Positions 48,570-57,763 of a DNA stretch of 64,000 bases are shown one piece after another (positions within the stretch are counted from its first letter, which is position 1; each line of letters begins with the position of its first letter). The position numbers were made by a program, and so were the translations under genes. The DNA comes from Thiotrichaceae bacterium UBA973. GTDB taxonomy: Bacteria; Pseudomonadota; Gammaproteobacteria; Eutrophobiales; Eutrophobiaceae. The notes under the pieces were generated by a model that saw only the letters and a program-made list of their open reading frames with translations, had not been told where the DNA came from and made no database searches. The DNA lies in contig DBBX01000019.1 of the NCBI GenBank assembly GCA_002292815.1, forward strand, positions 1 through 64,000. Direction: 5' to 3'.

Positions 48570-50063
48570 TTAATTAAAAATTAATTTGTAGTCTGTTACT
48601 GAAAGATAATTTTTTTCTGTTTCAAGATCAGCCTCAGTCAAGGGGTGATCAGCAAGCCAATTATCCTGAAAGTCTAGTTCGATCGTTTCATTTTTAATCT
48701 TGATATCGACATCAGGTATCTTTATCGCGTTTCGACTTCGGTTTAATACTATTGCCAGTCGTAAGATAATTATTAATTTTATCAGTTTTATTTTAATATC
48801 ATCGGTTACCTGATCAAACAGATCCAAGGTGATTTTCCGACGATGCAATCGAACCAGGATGCTTAATAAAACTTGTTCCTGTCGGGAAAATCCGGGCATG
48901 TCAGAATTGCTTAAAAGATAAGCCGCGTGTTTGTGGTATTGGTTATGTGCTATTGCTAAACCGATCTCATGCAAACGCGCTGCCCAGCGAATCATTTTTA
49001 AATCTTCTATTCTCTCTAATTGCCATTCTTTCTTGGCATTACTGAATAAATGCTTGGTTATCTTCTCAACACGTTCGGCATGTTCAACATCAACACTGTA
49101 TCGATTCATCAATCGATTGACCGTTTTATCACGCACATCAATATCATGTTGGCGGCCAATTTGGTCGTACAATAAGCCTTCTCGTAATGCGCCCTCCGAA
49201 TACTCCATAGATTCAATTTCCAGTGCTTCAAACACAGCAGACAACACCACTACTCCACCAACAAAAACAGGTTTGCGATTTTCAGGCAGAGTTTCGAAAT
49301 CAATTTTATTGATATGCCCAAAAGAAATAAGTGACTTTCTTAATTCAGATAAAGACTTGGGGCATATGACAGCGTCATTCCAACCTTTGGCAATAATGAC
49401 ATCAAGTATTGAACGGATGGTTCCAGAGGTGCCTATGGCATGATCCCAACCATAGTGCTGATAGATGCCTTGTACATTTTCCAGTTCTTGTAGAGCTGCA
49501 ATACGGGCGTTACGTAGACGTTTCGTGCTTATCTCGCCGTTTTTAAAGAAACGTTGACTGATATTAACGCAGCCCATAAACAAGCTTTCAGTGATATCGG
49601 CATCATATCCTCTGCCAATAATAAGTTCTGTGCTGCCGCCACCAATATCGACAACCAGACGTTTATCTATATCATTAAATATTGTATTTGCGACGCCAAC
49701 ATAAACCAGGCGGGCTTCCTCGCGACCGGAGATTATCTCTATTTTGTGTCCCAATGCCGCATTAGCCTGAGATAGAAACTCAATTCCATTTCTGGCCTGA
49801 CGCAGAGTGTTGGTTCCTACTGCACGAATATTTGCAGCAGGTATGCTGTTGATGCGTTGGCCAAATTTTTCTAGGCATTGAAGTGCTATTTCAATTGCTT
49901 CATCAGTCAATCGTGTGTTTTCATCAAGCCCACCTGCTAGGCGAACCATTTCCTTGATTCGGTCAACAATTATTGCGCGACCATCAACAACGTTAGCAAC
50001 AATCATATGAAAACTGTTTGATCCAAGGTCAACAGCGGCGTAAGTTTCGTTAGCGTCGGACAA
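48570..50063 (-). CDS. ppx: Exopolyphosphatase / pppGpp phosphatase family
   Basis: Degrades polyphosphate and/or pppGpp. The 497 residues have the ASKHA ATPase opening YAAVDLGSNSFHMIVA, RAVGTNTLRQARN, VVDIGGGSTELIIG, then a C-terminal HD-like domain (AARLHEIGLAIAHNQYHKHAAYLLSNSDMPGFS). Ppx and GppA cannot be told apart by eye; neighbouring ppk1 favours Ppx. It is convergent with ppk1, 5 bases apart. Confidence 0.94.
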   Translation of the reverse strand: MSDANETYAAVDLGSNSFHMIVANVVDGRAIIVDRIKEMVRLAGGLDENTRLTDEAIEIALQCLEKFGQRINSIPAANIRAVGTNTLRQARNGIEFLSQANAALGHKIEIISGREEARLVYVGVANTIFNDIDKRLVVDIGGGSTELIIGRGYDADITESLFMGCVNISQRFFKNGEISTKRLRNARIAALQELENVQGIYQHYGWDHAIGTSGTIRSILDVIIAKGWNDAVICPKSLSELRKSLISFGHINKIDFETLPENRKPVFVGGVVVLSAVFEALEIESMEYSEGALREGLLYDQIGRQHDIDVRDKTVNRLMNRYSVDVEHAERVEKITKHLFSNAKKEWQLERIEDLKMIRWAARLHEIGLAIAHNQYHKHAAYLLSNSDMPGFSRQEQVLLSILVRLHRRKITLDLFDQVTDDIKIKLIKLIIILRLAIVLNRSRNAIKIPDVDIKIKNETIELDFQDNWLADHPLTEADLETEKNYLSVTDYKLIFN

Positions 50064-50182
50064 GGGTAGATTCAGCGATGAGAAATTGAATATGCAATGG
50101 TTAACCTGACTGTCTATTATTTAGGATAGTATTAAAGCGAAAATGTAGCATACTTTAATCAAATTTTATTGATAATATTAAT

Positions 50183-50686
50183 ATGAGTTTTTATCTCTAT
50201 ATCATGCGTCATGCCAAGTCAGACTGGTCTGCTTCCAGTACGTCTGACTTTGATCGTCCTATAAACCATCGTGGCCAGAAAAATGCTAAGCGAATAGGGC
50301 AATGGATGGTGGATAATGATTACTTGCCAGAGAAAATCGTTTCATCACCGGCTCTCAGAGCCAGACAAACGACCGAATTACTTATTCAGCAAATAAATAA
50401 TGGGAGCCTGGAAAAAGTTCAATTTGATAAAGATCTTTACCTTGCCTCTGAGGGCGCATTGATTGAATGTATACAGTTATACAAGTCGGACTTAAATAGT
50501 TTAATGTTAATTGGGCATAATCCAGGTATGGAGCAATTGGTTAATGATCTGCTTAATATAAATGGAGCAATGATTAGCATGACTACGGCTAATTTAGCAA
50601 TAATCGAATTTTCTAAAATTGATTTTGACCCTGAGGTTAATAAGGGCGAGTTAATAGAGCTTATTAAGCCAAAAGAACTGAAATAG
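50183..50686 (+). CDS. sixA: Phosphohistidine phosphatase SixA family
   Basis: Histidine-phosphatase-superfamily protein of 167 residues that removes phosphate from phospho-histidine in phosphorelay or PTS proteins in E. coli. RHG-type motif is MRHAKSDW (H10), SSPALRARQT gives the next Arg, and IGHNPGMEQL the second His; all catalytic residues are intact. It is divergent from ppx and may serve the phosphate-transfer genes to the right. Confidence 0.88.
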   Translation: MSFYLYIMRHAKSDWSASSTSDFDRPINHRGQKNAKRIGQWMVDNDYLPEKIVSSPALRARQTTELLIQQINNGSLEKVQFDKDLYLASEGALIECIQLYKSDLNSLMLIGHNPGMEQLVNDLLNINGAMISMTTANLAIIEFSKIDFDPEVNKGELIELIKPKELK

Positions 50687-50701
50687 ATTCAATATATAAA
50701 A

Positions 50702-51895
50702 TCAGGTTAATGATAATAGGCTCATGACTAATAATTGAGGGTCATAATGCATTTGATTTGACTTGGTGACTAAACGGGTATCAATTAAACTGACTCCTTC
50801 TTTACGCAATTTTCTTTTGTGTGAATTATCAATGTTTATACCATTTCGGCTGTCAATAAAGACATAATTAAGCAATTTATTTGTCGGGCAATCGTTTCCT
50901 GCATCACGTCTTAAAATTTCTAGAAGTTTAAAAATGGACTGTTCGAGATCCATCCCTATGCTTTCCGGATCGGTACCCAGATTAGGAATGTAAACTTTCG
51001 GGCAAGGGTTAATCGCCACTGCTTGTCCCACGCCGGCAGGTAATAAATTTGCCGCGATACTGCTATAAAAACTCCCCGGTGGAAAGCAGATAAGCTCTGC
51101 GGAAATAATTGATTTACGTTTTTTACTAGAAATGTGTGTTGTCGTTGGCTTATTGTTTTTCAGGTCTTTAATCAGATATAAATCATTAATCGGACTCTTT
51201 AATGGTGATGTTTCTTTACCGGTAATGAGGTTTTGGCCGTAAACAGATTTACCATTTTCGAGTTTTACCGCCAAGTGTAATGATTCATCAACGACAAGCG
51301 AGACATGCCCGAGAACATTTATCAGCTTGGAAAATAGAAAAATAACCGGATCGATTTGATGTTTATTATTCAGGTAGCCTGCTGCAAGGATTAAGTTCCC
51401 AATACTGGCGCCTTTCAAATCGAATTTTTGCGGCATTTTTTCTAAAAATAATGAAAGGTGATTGCGTATCAGTTTTCGCATCGGATTCTTAATAGCGACA
51501 ATGAGAGGATCTTTTCCATCCGCTATGTTTTTAAGTTGATCGAGTAAATTTTTGCGTTTAGCTGATTTAGATAAGCGATAGGCAAATAGCTCGAATATTT
51601 CCGGATGACCACTCATTGTATCGTCAGCTAATGACATTAGCCGTGAGCGTAAATCGCCAATTGCTGGAATATTAAACGCATCGCGTAAGACTGCTGAGCT
51701 GCCGCCGCTATCAAAGGGTGTGATGATATGAATAGAATTATGTGTGAACTTCTTTAAAACCCGGCAGGTATCATTGAGTGCAGTACCACCAGAAAAAAAT
51801 AATATTTTTGGTCCAAATTCAGGTATTTTTTCATAACGACGGATACGTAAAATATCTGGTACGGTGACTGCTCGGGACACAGTGATTTTTTTCAT
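50702..51895 (-). CDS. CofD/YvcK-like protein of the GAK system
   Basis: 397-residue relative of CofD (2-phospholactate transferase) and YvcK. The N-terminal nucleotide-sugar loop reads KILFFSGGTALNDTCRVLKKF, followed by the family motif TPFDSGGSSAVLRDAFNIPAIGDLRSRL and FPPGSFYSSIAANLLPAGVGQAVA. The N-terminal lead matches the subclass found with ATP-grasp and HprK-related kinase B ('GAK system CofD-like'; from memory). It is divergent from the rest of the cluster. Its reaction is unknown; CofD relatives join a phosphorylated small acid to a nucleotide-linked acceptor. Confidence 0.85.
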   Translation of the reverse strand: MKKITVSRAVTVPDILRIRRYEKIPEFGPKILFFSGGTALNDTCRVLKKFTHNSIHIITPFDSGGSSAVLRDAFNIPAIGDLRSRLMSLADDTMSGHPEIFELFAYRLSKSAKRKNLLDQLKNIADGKDPLIVAIKNPMRKLIRNHLSLFLEKMPQKFDLKGASIGNLILAAGYLNNKHQIDPVIFLFSKLINVLGHVSLVVDESLHLAVKLENGKSVYGQNLITGKETSPLKSPINDLYLIKDLKNNKPTTTHISSKKRKSIISAELICFPPGSFYSSIAANLLPAGVGQAVAINPCPKVYIPNLGTDPESIGMDLEQSIFKLLEILRRDAGNDCPTNKLLNYVFIDSRNGINIDNSHKRKLRKEGVSLIDTRLVTKSNQMHYDPQLLVMSLLSLT

Positions 51896-51991
51896 TGGCG
51901 ATCGAGTTTTAGTAATTAATGAATGTTAGAATGCCGTTACTCTAGATAAAGATCTACCAGCTTTTTAAGACATTTAACAGGAGGTGTGAAA

Positions 51992-52459
51992 ATGGTTGAG
52001 TTGCTTCCGCAAATTCGCAACGCTGTCCGTGCCTTGATCCTGAAAAACGACGCCATATTAGCTCAGCATAAAGTCTATGAAGACGGTTCTGAGCGCTATG
52101 TGTTACCCGGCGGAGCGCCAAAAACGGGTGAAACCTTGCTCCAAGGCTTGCAGCGAGAATGTCATGAAGAAATCGGTTGCGAAATAGAGGTTGAAGATCT
52201 GGTTTATATCGCTGATTTTTTTAAACCTAGAGAAACTGTTCCGCCGACAAAGCGCCAGCAAGTAGAATTCATCTTCCGTTGTCATGTTTCTGAAACATAC
52301 ACCCCTCAGAATGGCGCATATCCAGATAAACATCAAAAAGATGTTGTTTGGTTAAAAATCTCTGAAATTGAAAACAAGCCTTTTTTCCCTCGTGCAATGA
52401 GTAAAATTATTTCAGAGTATTCACAAACGTCGCCGGTATATCTTGGCTTGATTGATTAA
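51992..52459 (+). CDS. Nudix hydrolase
   Basis: 155 residues from ATG 51992; AGGAGG at 51979-51984 is well spaced for this ATG but too close to the GTG at 51986. The Nudix box is complete: G-APKTG-E-TLLQGLQ-RECHEEIG. It would hydrolyse a nucleoside diphosphate linked to another group. It starts the plus-strand cluster, 11 bases before the next gene, so it probably belongs to the same transcript. Confidence 0.9.
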   Translation: MVELLPQIRNAVRALILKNDAILAQHKVYEDGSERYVLPGGAPKTGETLLQGLQRECHEEIGCEIEVEDLVYIADFFKPRETVPPTKRQQVEFIFRCHVSETYTPQNGAYPDKHQKDVVWLKISEIENKPFFPRAMSKIISEYSQTSPVYLGLID

Positions 52460-52470
52460 CGAATCAACAC

Positions 52471-54093
52471 ATGCGATTGCCAAAAACAACTAGAGATAAT
52501 CTCTATTTTCTTCTGGCCGAAACAAGTTCTCAGGTGAGAAACCTTCGGGTTTTGCTGGATACCGCATCAAATACGATAGCTCAGAGCATCTCCGATCGTC
52601 ATGGTTATACTTACAATTTAAAAATGCGCATTCACGATGGGTGTAGTGAAGCCCTGCGATCCAGAAAAAAAGGTGTTATTGATATTTATTCACTAAGAGC
52701 TGTCGAAGCTATCGCCACTGACTTGGAAAGCCTCACCAATCTTTGTCATGATTGCGTCTGTTTAATGGGTGGCTTGACGCGAAGAACGACTCTGAAAAAG
52801 TTGTCGAGTTCTTCTATGTTGGATGATATCAGTTGTGGGATAGACCTGATTGAAAAAGCGATTGCCGATGATGATACCCGGCTTGCCTTAAAGCTGGGTT
52901 CCATCAAACAGAAACTGGACCGCGCATACAATCGTATTTCAGGAAACCACATTAAAGAGCTACGTCAGAATAAACGACCGAAAGATACGGTCACATCGTT
53001 ATTTGTCGCACAAAGAGTTGCTGAGATGGGAGACTTGCTTCTCAATATTAGCGATTCTATTGTCTCAGCCAAGCTTGGTCAGCCTATGCATGTTGATCGT
53101 TTCCGTACCTTACAAATGGCCTTGTCTGATTTGGGTTTGGCTGATGTTGAGCTGAAATCGATTGCAGAAACCAAGTCAGGTAGCGGTATATCAGGCGTCT
53201 CTAACAGCAATGGTAATGATGGTTACGCTGCAATTCTAAAAGACGGCAGTAAGGCAAAGTTAAAAGAAGAACGAGAGAGGGTTGAGAGTTGGCATGAGAT
53301 ATTTCCTGGTCTCGCTCCGGAGATTCTGTCATATAAAAAGCTGGGTAAAAATGCGACGATGCTTATTGAGCATCTGCCCGGGCAGACCTTTGAGCAGATA
53401 CTGCTGCAAGAAAGCGATGAGCTACTTGCCAACACAACCAAACATCTTGTTAAAACACTAAAAGCAGTCTGGACTGAAACCAAACACAAGAAAAAAATAG
53501 AAGCGAACCATATGGGACAGTTACGTCGACGCATAAAAAATGTTATTGATGTCCATCCCGAATTTGATAATAGTTCAATCAAGATAGCCGGCGCGAAAAT
53601 AAAATCTATACAGCAGTTGATCGATGATGCAGAGAAAATAGAGAAAACAGTTGTGCCGCCCTTCTCTGTTTATATTCATGGTGACTTTAATCTGGATAAC
53701 ATTATTTATGATGCCGAAGGCAAAAAAATCAGGTTTATTGATTTACACCGTTCCTGTTATCAGGATTATACTCAGGACGTATCTGTATTTATGGTCTCAA
53801 ACTATCGTTTACAAACCTTAGACAAGAAAACGCGTAAACGTATAAGACAGGTTGTTACCCAGTTTTATAAATTTGCCAAAAGTTTTGCTGTACGTAACAA
53901 AGATAAAACATTCGAACTGCGGCTAGCGCTAGGTCTGGCGCGTTCATTTATAACGTCAACCCGCTTCATTCTCGACAAGGAATTGGCCAATGCCATGTTT
54001 CTACGCGGTGTTTTTATTTTGGAAAATATAAGTAATATAAATAAGAAAAATTTAAAAAATTATCATTTGCCAATTGAGGCGCTGTTTACATGA
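52471..54093 (+). CDS. PhoU-like domain fused to an aminoglycoside-phosphotransferase-like kinase
   Basis: 540 residues. The first ~215 are helical and PhoU-like (AVEAIATDLESLTNLCHDCVCLMGG, then VAQRVAEMGDLLLNISDSIVSAKLGQPM), the hallmark of phosphate-signalling adaptors. Residues ~240-540 are an APH/choline-kinase-like fold: catalytic loop IHGDFNLDNII (H403, D405, N410) and metal Asp D424 in FIDLHRS. The kinase is probably active on a small molecule or protein; the N-domain may sense phosphate. It overlaps the ATP-grasp gene by 4 bases. Confidence 0.82.
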   Translation: MRLPKTTRDNLYFLLAETSSQVRNLRVLLDTASNTIAQSISDRHGYTYNLKMRIHDGCSEALRSRKKGVIDIYSLRAVEAIATDLESLTNLCHDCVCLMGGLTRRTTLKKLSSSSMLDDISCGIDLIEKAIADDDTRLALKLGSIKQKLDRAYNRISGNHIKELRQNKRPKDTVTSLFVAQRVAEMGDLLLNISDSIVSAKLGQPMHVDRFRTLQMALSDLGLADVELKSIAETKSGSGISGVSNSNGNDGYAAILKDGSKAKLKEERERVESWHEIFPGLAPEILSYKKLGKNATMLIEHLPGQTFEQILLQESDELLANTTKHLVKTLKAVWTETKHKKKIEANHMGQLRRRIKNVIDVHPEFDNSSIKIAGAKIKSIQQLIDDAEKIEKTVVPPFSVYIHGDFNLDNIIYDAEGKKIRFIDLHRSCYQDYTQDVSVFMVSNYRLQTLDKKTRKRIRQVVTQFYKFAKSFAVRNKDKTFELRLALGLARSFITSTRFILDKELANAMFLRGVFILENISNINKKNLKNYHLPIEALFT

Positions 54094-54980
54094 CAGGTTT
54101 AAAAATTGCGGTAATAGGCATACCGGGAAAATGGTCGACCGAGGTATTAGCCGATGCAATTGAAGCTAAAACAGGGTTTCGTCTGGTATTAGATATGGGA
54201 CAGATTACGGCTGATTTAAACACCGGCTATTTATGGGCGGATGAAATAAATTTATGTGGACTCGACGGTATAATTGTCAAAAAAATTAGTCAGGAATATA
54301 GTCCCAATACGCTGGATCGAATTGAGTTGTTGCGACTTGCCGAACAACAAGGCGTAAGAGTCTTTTCAAAGTCAGAAACAATCATTCGAATGATCGATCG
54401 TTTGTCCTGTACGGTAACGCTACGTAATGGGGCTATCCCCATGCCAGAGACACAGGTAACAGAAGATGTTTCTACAGCAGTATCGATAGTTCAAGCATTT
54501 GGTACGGCTGTCTTTAAACCACTTTATTCAACCAAGGCACGAGGCATGTGTCTTGTTTCAGCAGACCAGTCAGCGGCAGAAATCATTAAACAGATCGATG
54601 TCTTTAAAGCAAAAAATCCGATGATGTATATCCAGAAAAAGCTCGACTTGCAGGGTCGCGATTACGGAATGGTTTTTCTAGGAGGAAAATATCTAGGTGC
54701 TTATGCAAGAGTCTCAGAGGAACAAAGTTGGAATACCACGATTAACAGCGGCGGGAAATATGCTGCCTACGCGCCGCAGCAAAGTATTATCAATCTCGCA
54801 CACAAAGCTGAGAGTCTATTTGGTATGGACTTCACTACTGTCGATGTGGCTGAAACAAAAGAGGGCCCGGTAGTGTTCGAAGTTTCTGCCTTTGGTGGGT
54901 TTAAAGGTGCCAAGGATGGTATTGGTATCGACGCTGCAGATCTTTATGCTGACTATGCGATAACGGAGTTAGAGAAATGA
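54090..54980 (+). CDS. ATP-grasp ligase of the GAK system
   Basis: 296-residue RimK/GshB-like ATP-grasp enzyme. The N-terminal domain (KIAVIGIPGKWSTEVLADAIE) is followed by the ATP-binding Lys region (FGTAVFKPLYSTKARGM), YIQKKLDLQGRDYGMVFLGGKYLGAYAR, and the metal site TVDVAETKEGPVVFEVSAFGGFKG. ATP-grasp enzymes make amide or peptide bonds through an acyl-phosphate. Overlaps by 4 bases on both sides, so translated with the kinase genes. This is the subclass defined with HprK-related kinase B; substrates are unknown. Confidence 0.9.
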   Translation: MTGLKIAVIGIPGKWSTEVLADAIEAKTGFRLVLDMGQITADLNTGYLWADEINLCGLDGIIVKKISQEYSPNTLDRIELLRLAEQQGVRVFSKSETIIRMIDRLSCTVTLRNGAIPMPETQVTEDVSTAVSIVQAFGTAVFKPLYSTKARGMCLVSADQSAAEIIKQIDVFKAKNPMMYIQKKLDLQGRDYGMVFLGGKYLGAYARVSEEQSWNTTINSGGKYAAYAPQQSIINLAHKAESLFGMDFTTVDVAETKEGPVVFEVSAFGGFKGAKDGIGIDAADLYADYAITELEK

Positions 54981-56071
54981 GTCAGATTGAAAAAACTGCC
55001 GATGCACTTGCTGCGGGTTATGAGTTGGTGAATGAAAATGTTCTATTGCAACTGGAAAATTACAGGATTTCCCTGCGTTCCAATTCTATTGAGCTATTAA
55101 AAAAACTGGAGAGTTACTTCTCGCATACCCTCGCAAATAGCCAGGCCAATTTGCCAGCCGATATTGAGATTGTTGCAATCGAACGAGAAGAACCTAAGCT
55201 TGATTTAACATTTATCGATTGGAAACGAGAACCCGGTAAAACCGGGCGTAAAGATTCTTATCTTGATCTGCAAGGCAGCCGTCTGGTTAGAAAGGTACGT
55301 ACCGGGATGATTTTCCTGCAAAGCAAACATCATTTGATAGCGGCTGGACCTTGTCTCGCAAATGATAATCAGCTGATTAACTATATCAATAGTCAGTATA
55401 TGAATTATCTTCAACAGCAAGGTGCTCTTATTTGTCACGCAGCAGCAGCAACCTTTAAGGGTGAGTGTCTCGCCATAGCCGGGTTTTCCGGTGGAGGTAA
55501 ATCTACCTTGATGTTAAATCTCCTAGAGCATCCTGATGCAGGATATCTCACCAATGATCGATTATTTCTAGAGCGTTCCGGTGAGAGTTTAAGTGCTAAA
55601 GGCATACCCAAGCTGCCCCGTATCAATCCGGGGACGATCATGAATAATGATCGTCTGTGTTCAATACTGCCAGAGGTCAGGAGGGTAGAATTAAGTGCCT
55701 TGTCCAAGGAGGAGTTATGGGATCTGGAAGAAAAATATGATGTTTTTCCGGAACAGGTTTATGGCCCTGGAAAGATTGTTAGTAAAGCTCGACTACGTGC
55801 CGTGTTAATACTTAACTGGCAGCGTAACAGTGTTGATGTTTGTGAGATCAACCAGGTTGATATTAATGTACGCCGGGATTTATTACCGGCAGTTATGAAA
55901 TCTCCCGGCCCATTTTATCAATATCCTGACGGTAGCTTCTACCGCGACGATACACCATTGGATGATCAATCGTATATAGCGCTATTAGGTGAAGTAGAAG
56001 TTTTTGAAGTTATCGGCAAAGTAGACTTTGAATTTGCTCGCCGTTACTGTCTTGAGCACATCATCCAGTGA
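54977..56071 (+). CDS. HprK-related kinase B
   Basis: 364-residue relative of HPr kinase/phosphorylase. P-loop GFSGGGKST begins at about residue 169, preceded by LICHAAAATFKGECLAIA, and followed by YLTNDRLFLERSG, the position of the HprK catalytic loop. The N-terminal 150 residues are unlike HprK and probably bind the substrate. It is not a PTS enzyme: no HPr gene is near. It is a defining member of the GAK system and overlaps the ATP-grasp gene by 4 bases. Confidence 0.9.
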   Translation: MSQIEKTADALAAGYELVNENVLLQLENYRISLRSNSIELLKKLESYFSHTLANSQANLPADIEIVAIEREEPKLDLTFIDWKREPGKTGRKDSYLDLQGSRLVRKVRTGMIFLQSKHHLIAAGPCLANDNQLINYINSQYMNYLQQQGALICHAAAATFKGECLAIAGFSGGGKSTLMLNLLEHPDAGYLTNDRLFLERSGESLSAKGIPKLPRINPGTIMNNDRLCSILPEVRRVELSALSKEELWDLEEKYDVFPEQVYGPGKIVSKARLRAVLILNWQRNSVDVCEINQVDINVRRDLLPAVMKSPGPFYQYPDGSFYRDDTPLDDQSYIALLGEVEVFEVIGKVDFEFARRYCLEHIIQ

Positions 56072-56084
56072 AAATGGATAAGCT

Positions 56085-57050
56085 ATGATTAGAGATCTTT
56101 TATTAATGCATCATGGACATTTAAATGATGATGATAAGCTAGAGCCAGAATTAAGTGACAAGGGTAAACGCAACGCACAACGTATGGGCGTGTGGTTGGC
56201 AGCCAATGAGCTGTTGCCCGATCACATAATTTGCTCACCTGTTGATCATGTAAAAACCACTGCAGAAAAGACCAGTAAAACGTCAGGCTTGAATGCTAAT
56301 AATATTCAGATTAAAAAAAATCTTGTTGATGCTTCAGCTTCTGGCGTTATTGATATCATCAAAGCATGTCCTGAAAAAGCAATGCGGGTCTTGCTAGTCG
56401 GGAATAACCCATCACTGGAATCTGTCTTATCGAAACTCTCCAGGACGGATGTTCCAAAAACAAAAAAAGATAAAATCTTGTCACCAGCAGCATTAGCGCA
56501 TCTGCGTATTGATTGTTCCTGGTCAAAGATATCTGACAGTTGTGCAGAACTGTCTCAAATTGTTTATCCAAAAAAGTTACCGAGCTTATTTCCCTATCCG
56601 GACGTTAATGGTCGTGAAGGACGAGTAAGGCCAGCCTACTATTACCGGCAATCTTGTGTAATACCGTATCGAATTAAAAAACATCGACCTGAAATACTTA
56701 TTATTTCTTCAAGCAGTGGTAAACATTGGGTTGTACCAAAAGGGATACATGATCCCGGCTTAAATGCTCAGGAATCAGCAGCTAATGAGGCCTACGAAGA
56801 GGCTGGTGTAGAGGGGCGCGTGACGACCAGAGAAATCGGCTGTTATCAATATGCTAAGTGGGAAGCCACCTGTAAGGTCTCTGTCTATCCAATGGAAGTT
56901 AGCCATATGCTTGATGAAAAGGATTGGGAAGAGCGTCACCGGGGGCGACGTTGGGTCACGCTGGAGGAAGCCGTCAAGCTTATCAATAATCCCGATTTGG
57001 CAAATATTATAGCGAGACTGCCTGACTTCATTGGGCGCTATAAAAAATGA
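56085..57050 (+). CDS. Degenerate SixA-like domain fused to a Nudix domain
   Basis: 321 residues. Residues 1-150 align with SixA but have lost the catalysis set: RHG is HHG (H9 for Arg, H10 kept), the SPALRAR Arg region is SPVDHVK, and GHNP is GNNP (N107). It is probably a non-catalytic binding domain. Residues ~185-320 are a DIPP-like Nudix domain (WVVPKGIHDPGLNAQESAANEAYEEAGVEG) in which EEAG is kept but the first Glu and the Arg of the box are not. DIPPs cleave diphosphoinositol and polyphosphates, which fits ppk1 nearby (inference). Overlaps the next gene by 4 bases. Confidence 0.75.
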   Translation: MIRDLLLMHHGHLNDDDKLEPELSDKGKRNAQRMGVWLAANELLPDHIICSPVDHVKTTAEKTSKTSGLNANNIQIKKNLVDASASGVIDIIKACPEKAMRVLLVGNNPSLESVLSKLSRTDVPKTKKDKILSPAALAHLRIDCSWSKISDSCAELSQIVYPKKLPSLFPYPDVNGREGRVRPAYYYRQSCVIPYRIKKHRPEILIISSSSGKHWVVPKGIHDPGLNAQESAANEAYEEAGVEGRVTTREIGCYQYAKWEATCKVSVYPMEVSHMLDEKDWEERHRGRRWVTLEEAVKLINNPDLANIIARLPDFIGRYKK

Positions 57051-57751
57051 GCAGACTGATTGCTATATTGATCCGTCATGGCGATTACCATCAATTAAGC
57101 AACACGCCTAGCGCGCTTCAACCCTTTGGGCTGAATGGTAATGGCCGTTCGCAATCAGCGAAAGCGATTGAACTCTTAAAGCAGATGCAGGCATCAAGCA
57201 ATGCTATATTCCATCCGGTAATAGATAGCTCAACCCTGTTAAGAAGCTGGCAAACAGCGGATATCATAGTTCATGGACTAAATGCTATCGATAACATCGA
57301 GGTTTTCGATGCGCTGACAGAGCGTGGTTTAGGTAGCGTAGCTAATTTAACGATTGAACAGATCGAAAATGCAATTGAGCAGGATCCGCGCTTCGATAGC
57401 CCGCCAAAAGATTGGAAATCCAATAGTTATTATTGCTTACCATATCAGGGGGCAGAGTCGCTGATCGATGCAGGAAAGCGTGTTGCTGATCATCTCTTAA
57501 AAAGGATGTCTGCCATTGATGCGCGTATTCTTACAAGCAGCGAACAGGATACCTTTAAAATATTTGTCGGCCATGGCGCGGCCTTTCGTCATGCGGCATA
57601 TCATTTGGGTGTTATGAAGTTTGAAGAGATTGCCAAATTAAGTATGTATTACGCTCAGCCGCTAGCGCTAGAGATGCATAAAGATGGTTCGTTTAGTCAT
57701 GCAGCGGGAGAGTGGAAAATTCGCCCCGATGTTGATAGTCAACTTGATTGA
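57047..57751 (+). CDS. Histidine phosphatase family protein
   Basis: 234-residue phosphoglycerate-mutase-like phosphatase with full active site: IRHGDY (R9-H10-G region), LRSWQTADI, the Glu in LTERGLGS, and FVGHGAAFRHAAY. It belongs to the PGAM5-like group acting on phosphoproteins or small phosphoesters. It contrasts with the degenerate SixA-like domain in the preceding, 4-base-overlapping gene. Its target is unknown. Confidence 0.86.
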   Translation: MSRLIAILIRHGDYHQLSNTPSALQPFGLNGNGRSQSAKAIELLKQMQASSNAIFHPVIDSSTLLRSWQTADIIVHGLNAIDNIEVFDALTERGLGSVANLTIEQIENAIEQDPRFDSPPKDWKSNSYYCLPYQGAESLIDAGKRVADHLLKRMSAIDARILTSSEQDTFKIFVGHGAAFRHAAYHLGVMKFEEIAKLSMYYAQPLALEMHKDGSFSHAAGEWKIRPDVDSQLD

Positions 57752-57763
57752 CGAGCCTCGATA

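Noticed and set aside
54977..56071. HprK-type kinase read as part of a PTS regulatory operon
   Set aside because: No HPr, EIIA-Ntr or rpoN-linked genes nearby; the N-terminus is unlike HprK and the neighbours are GAK families.
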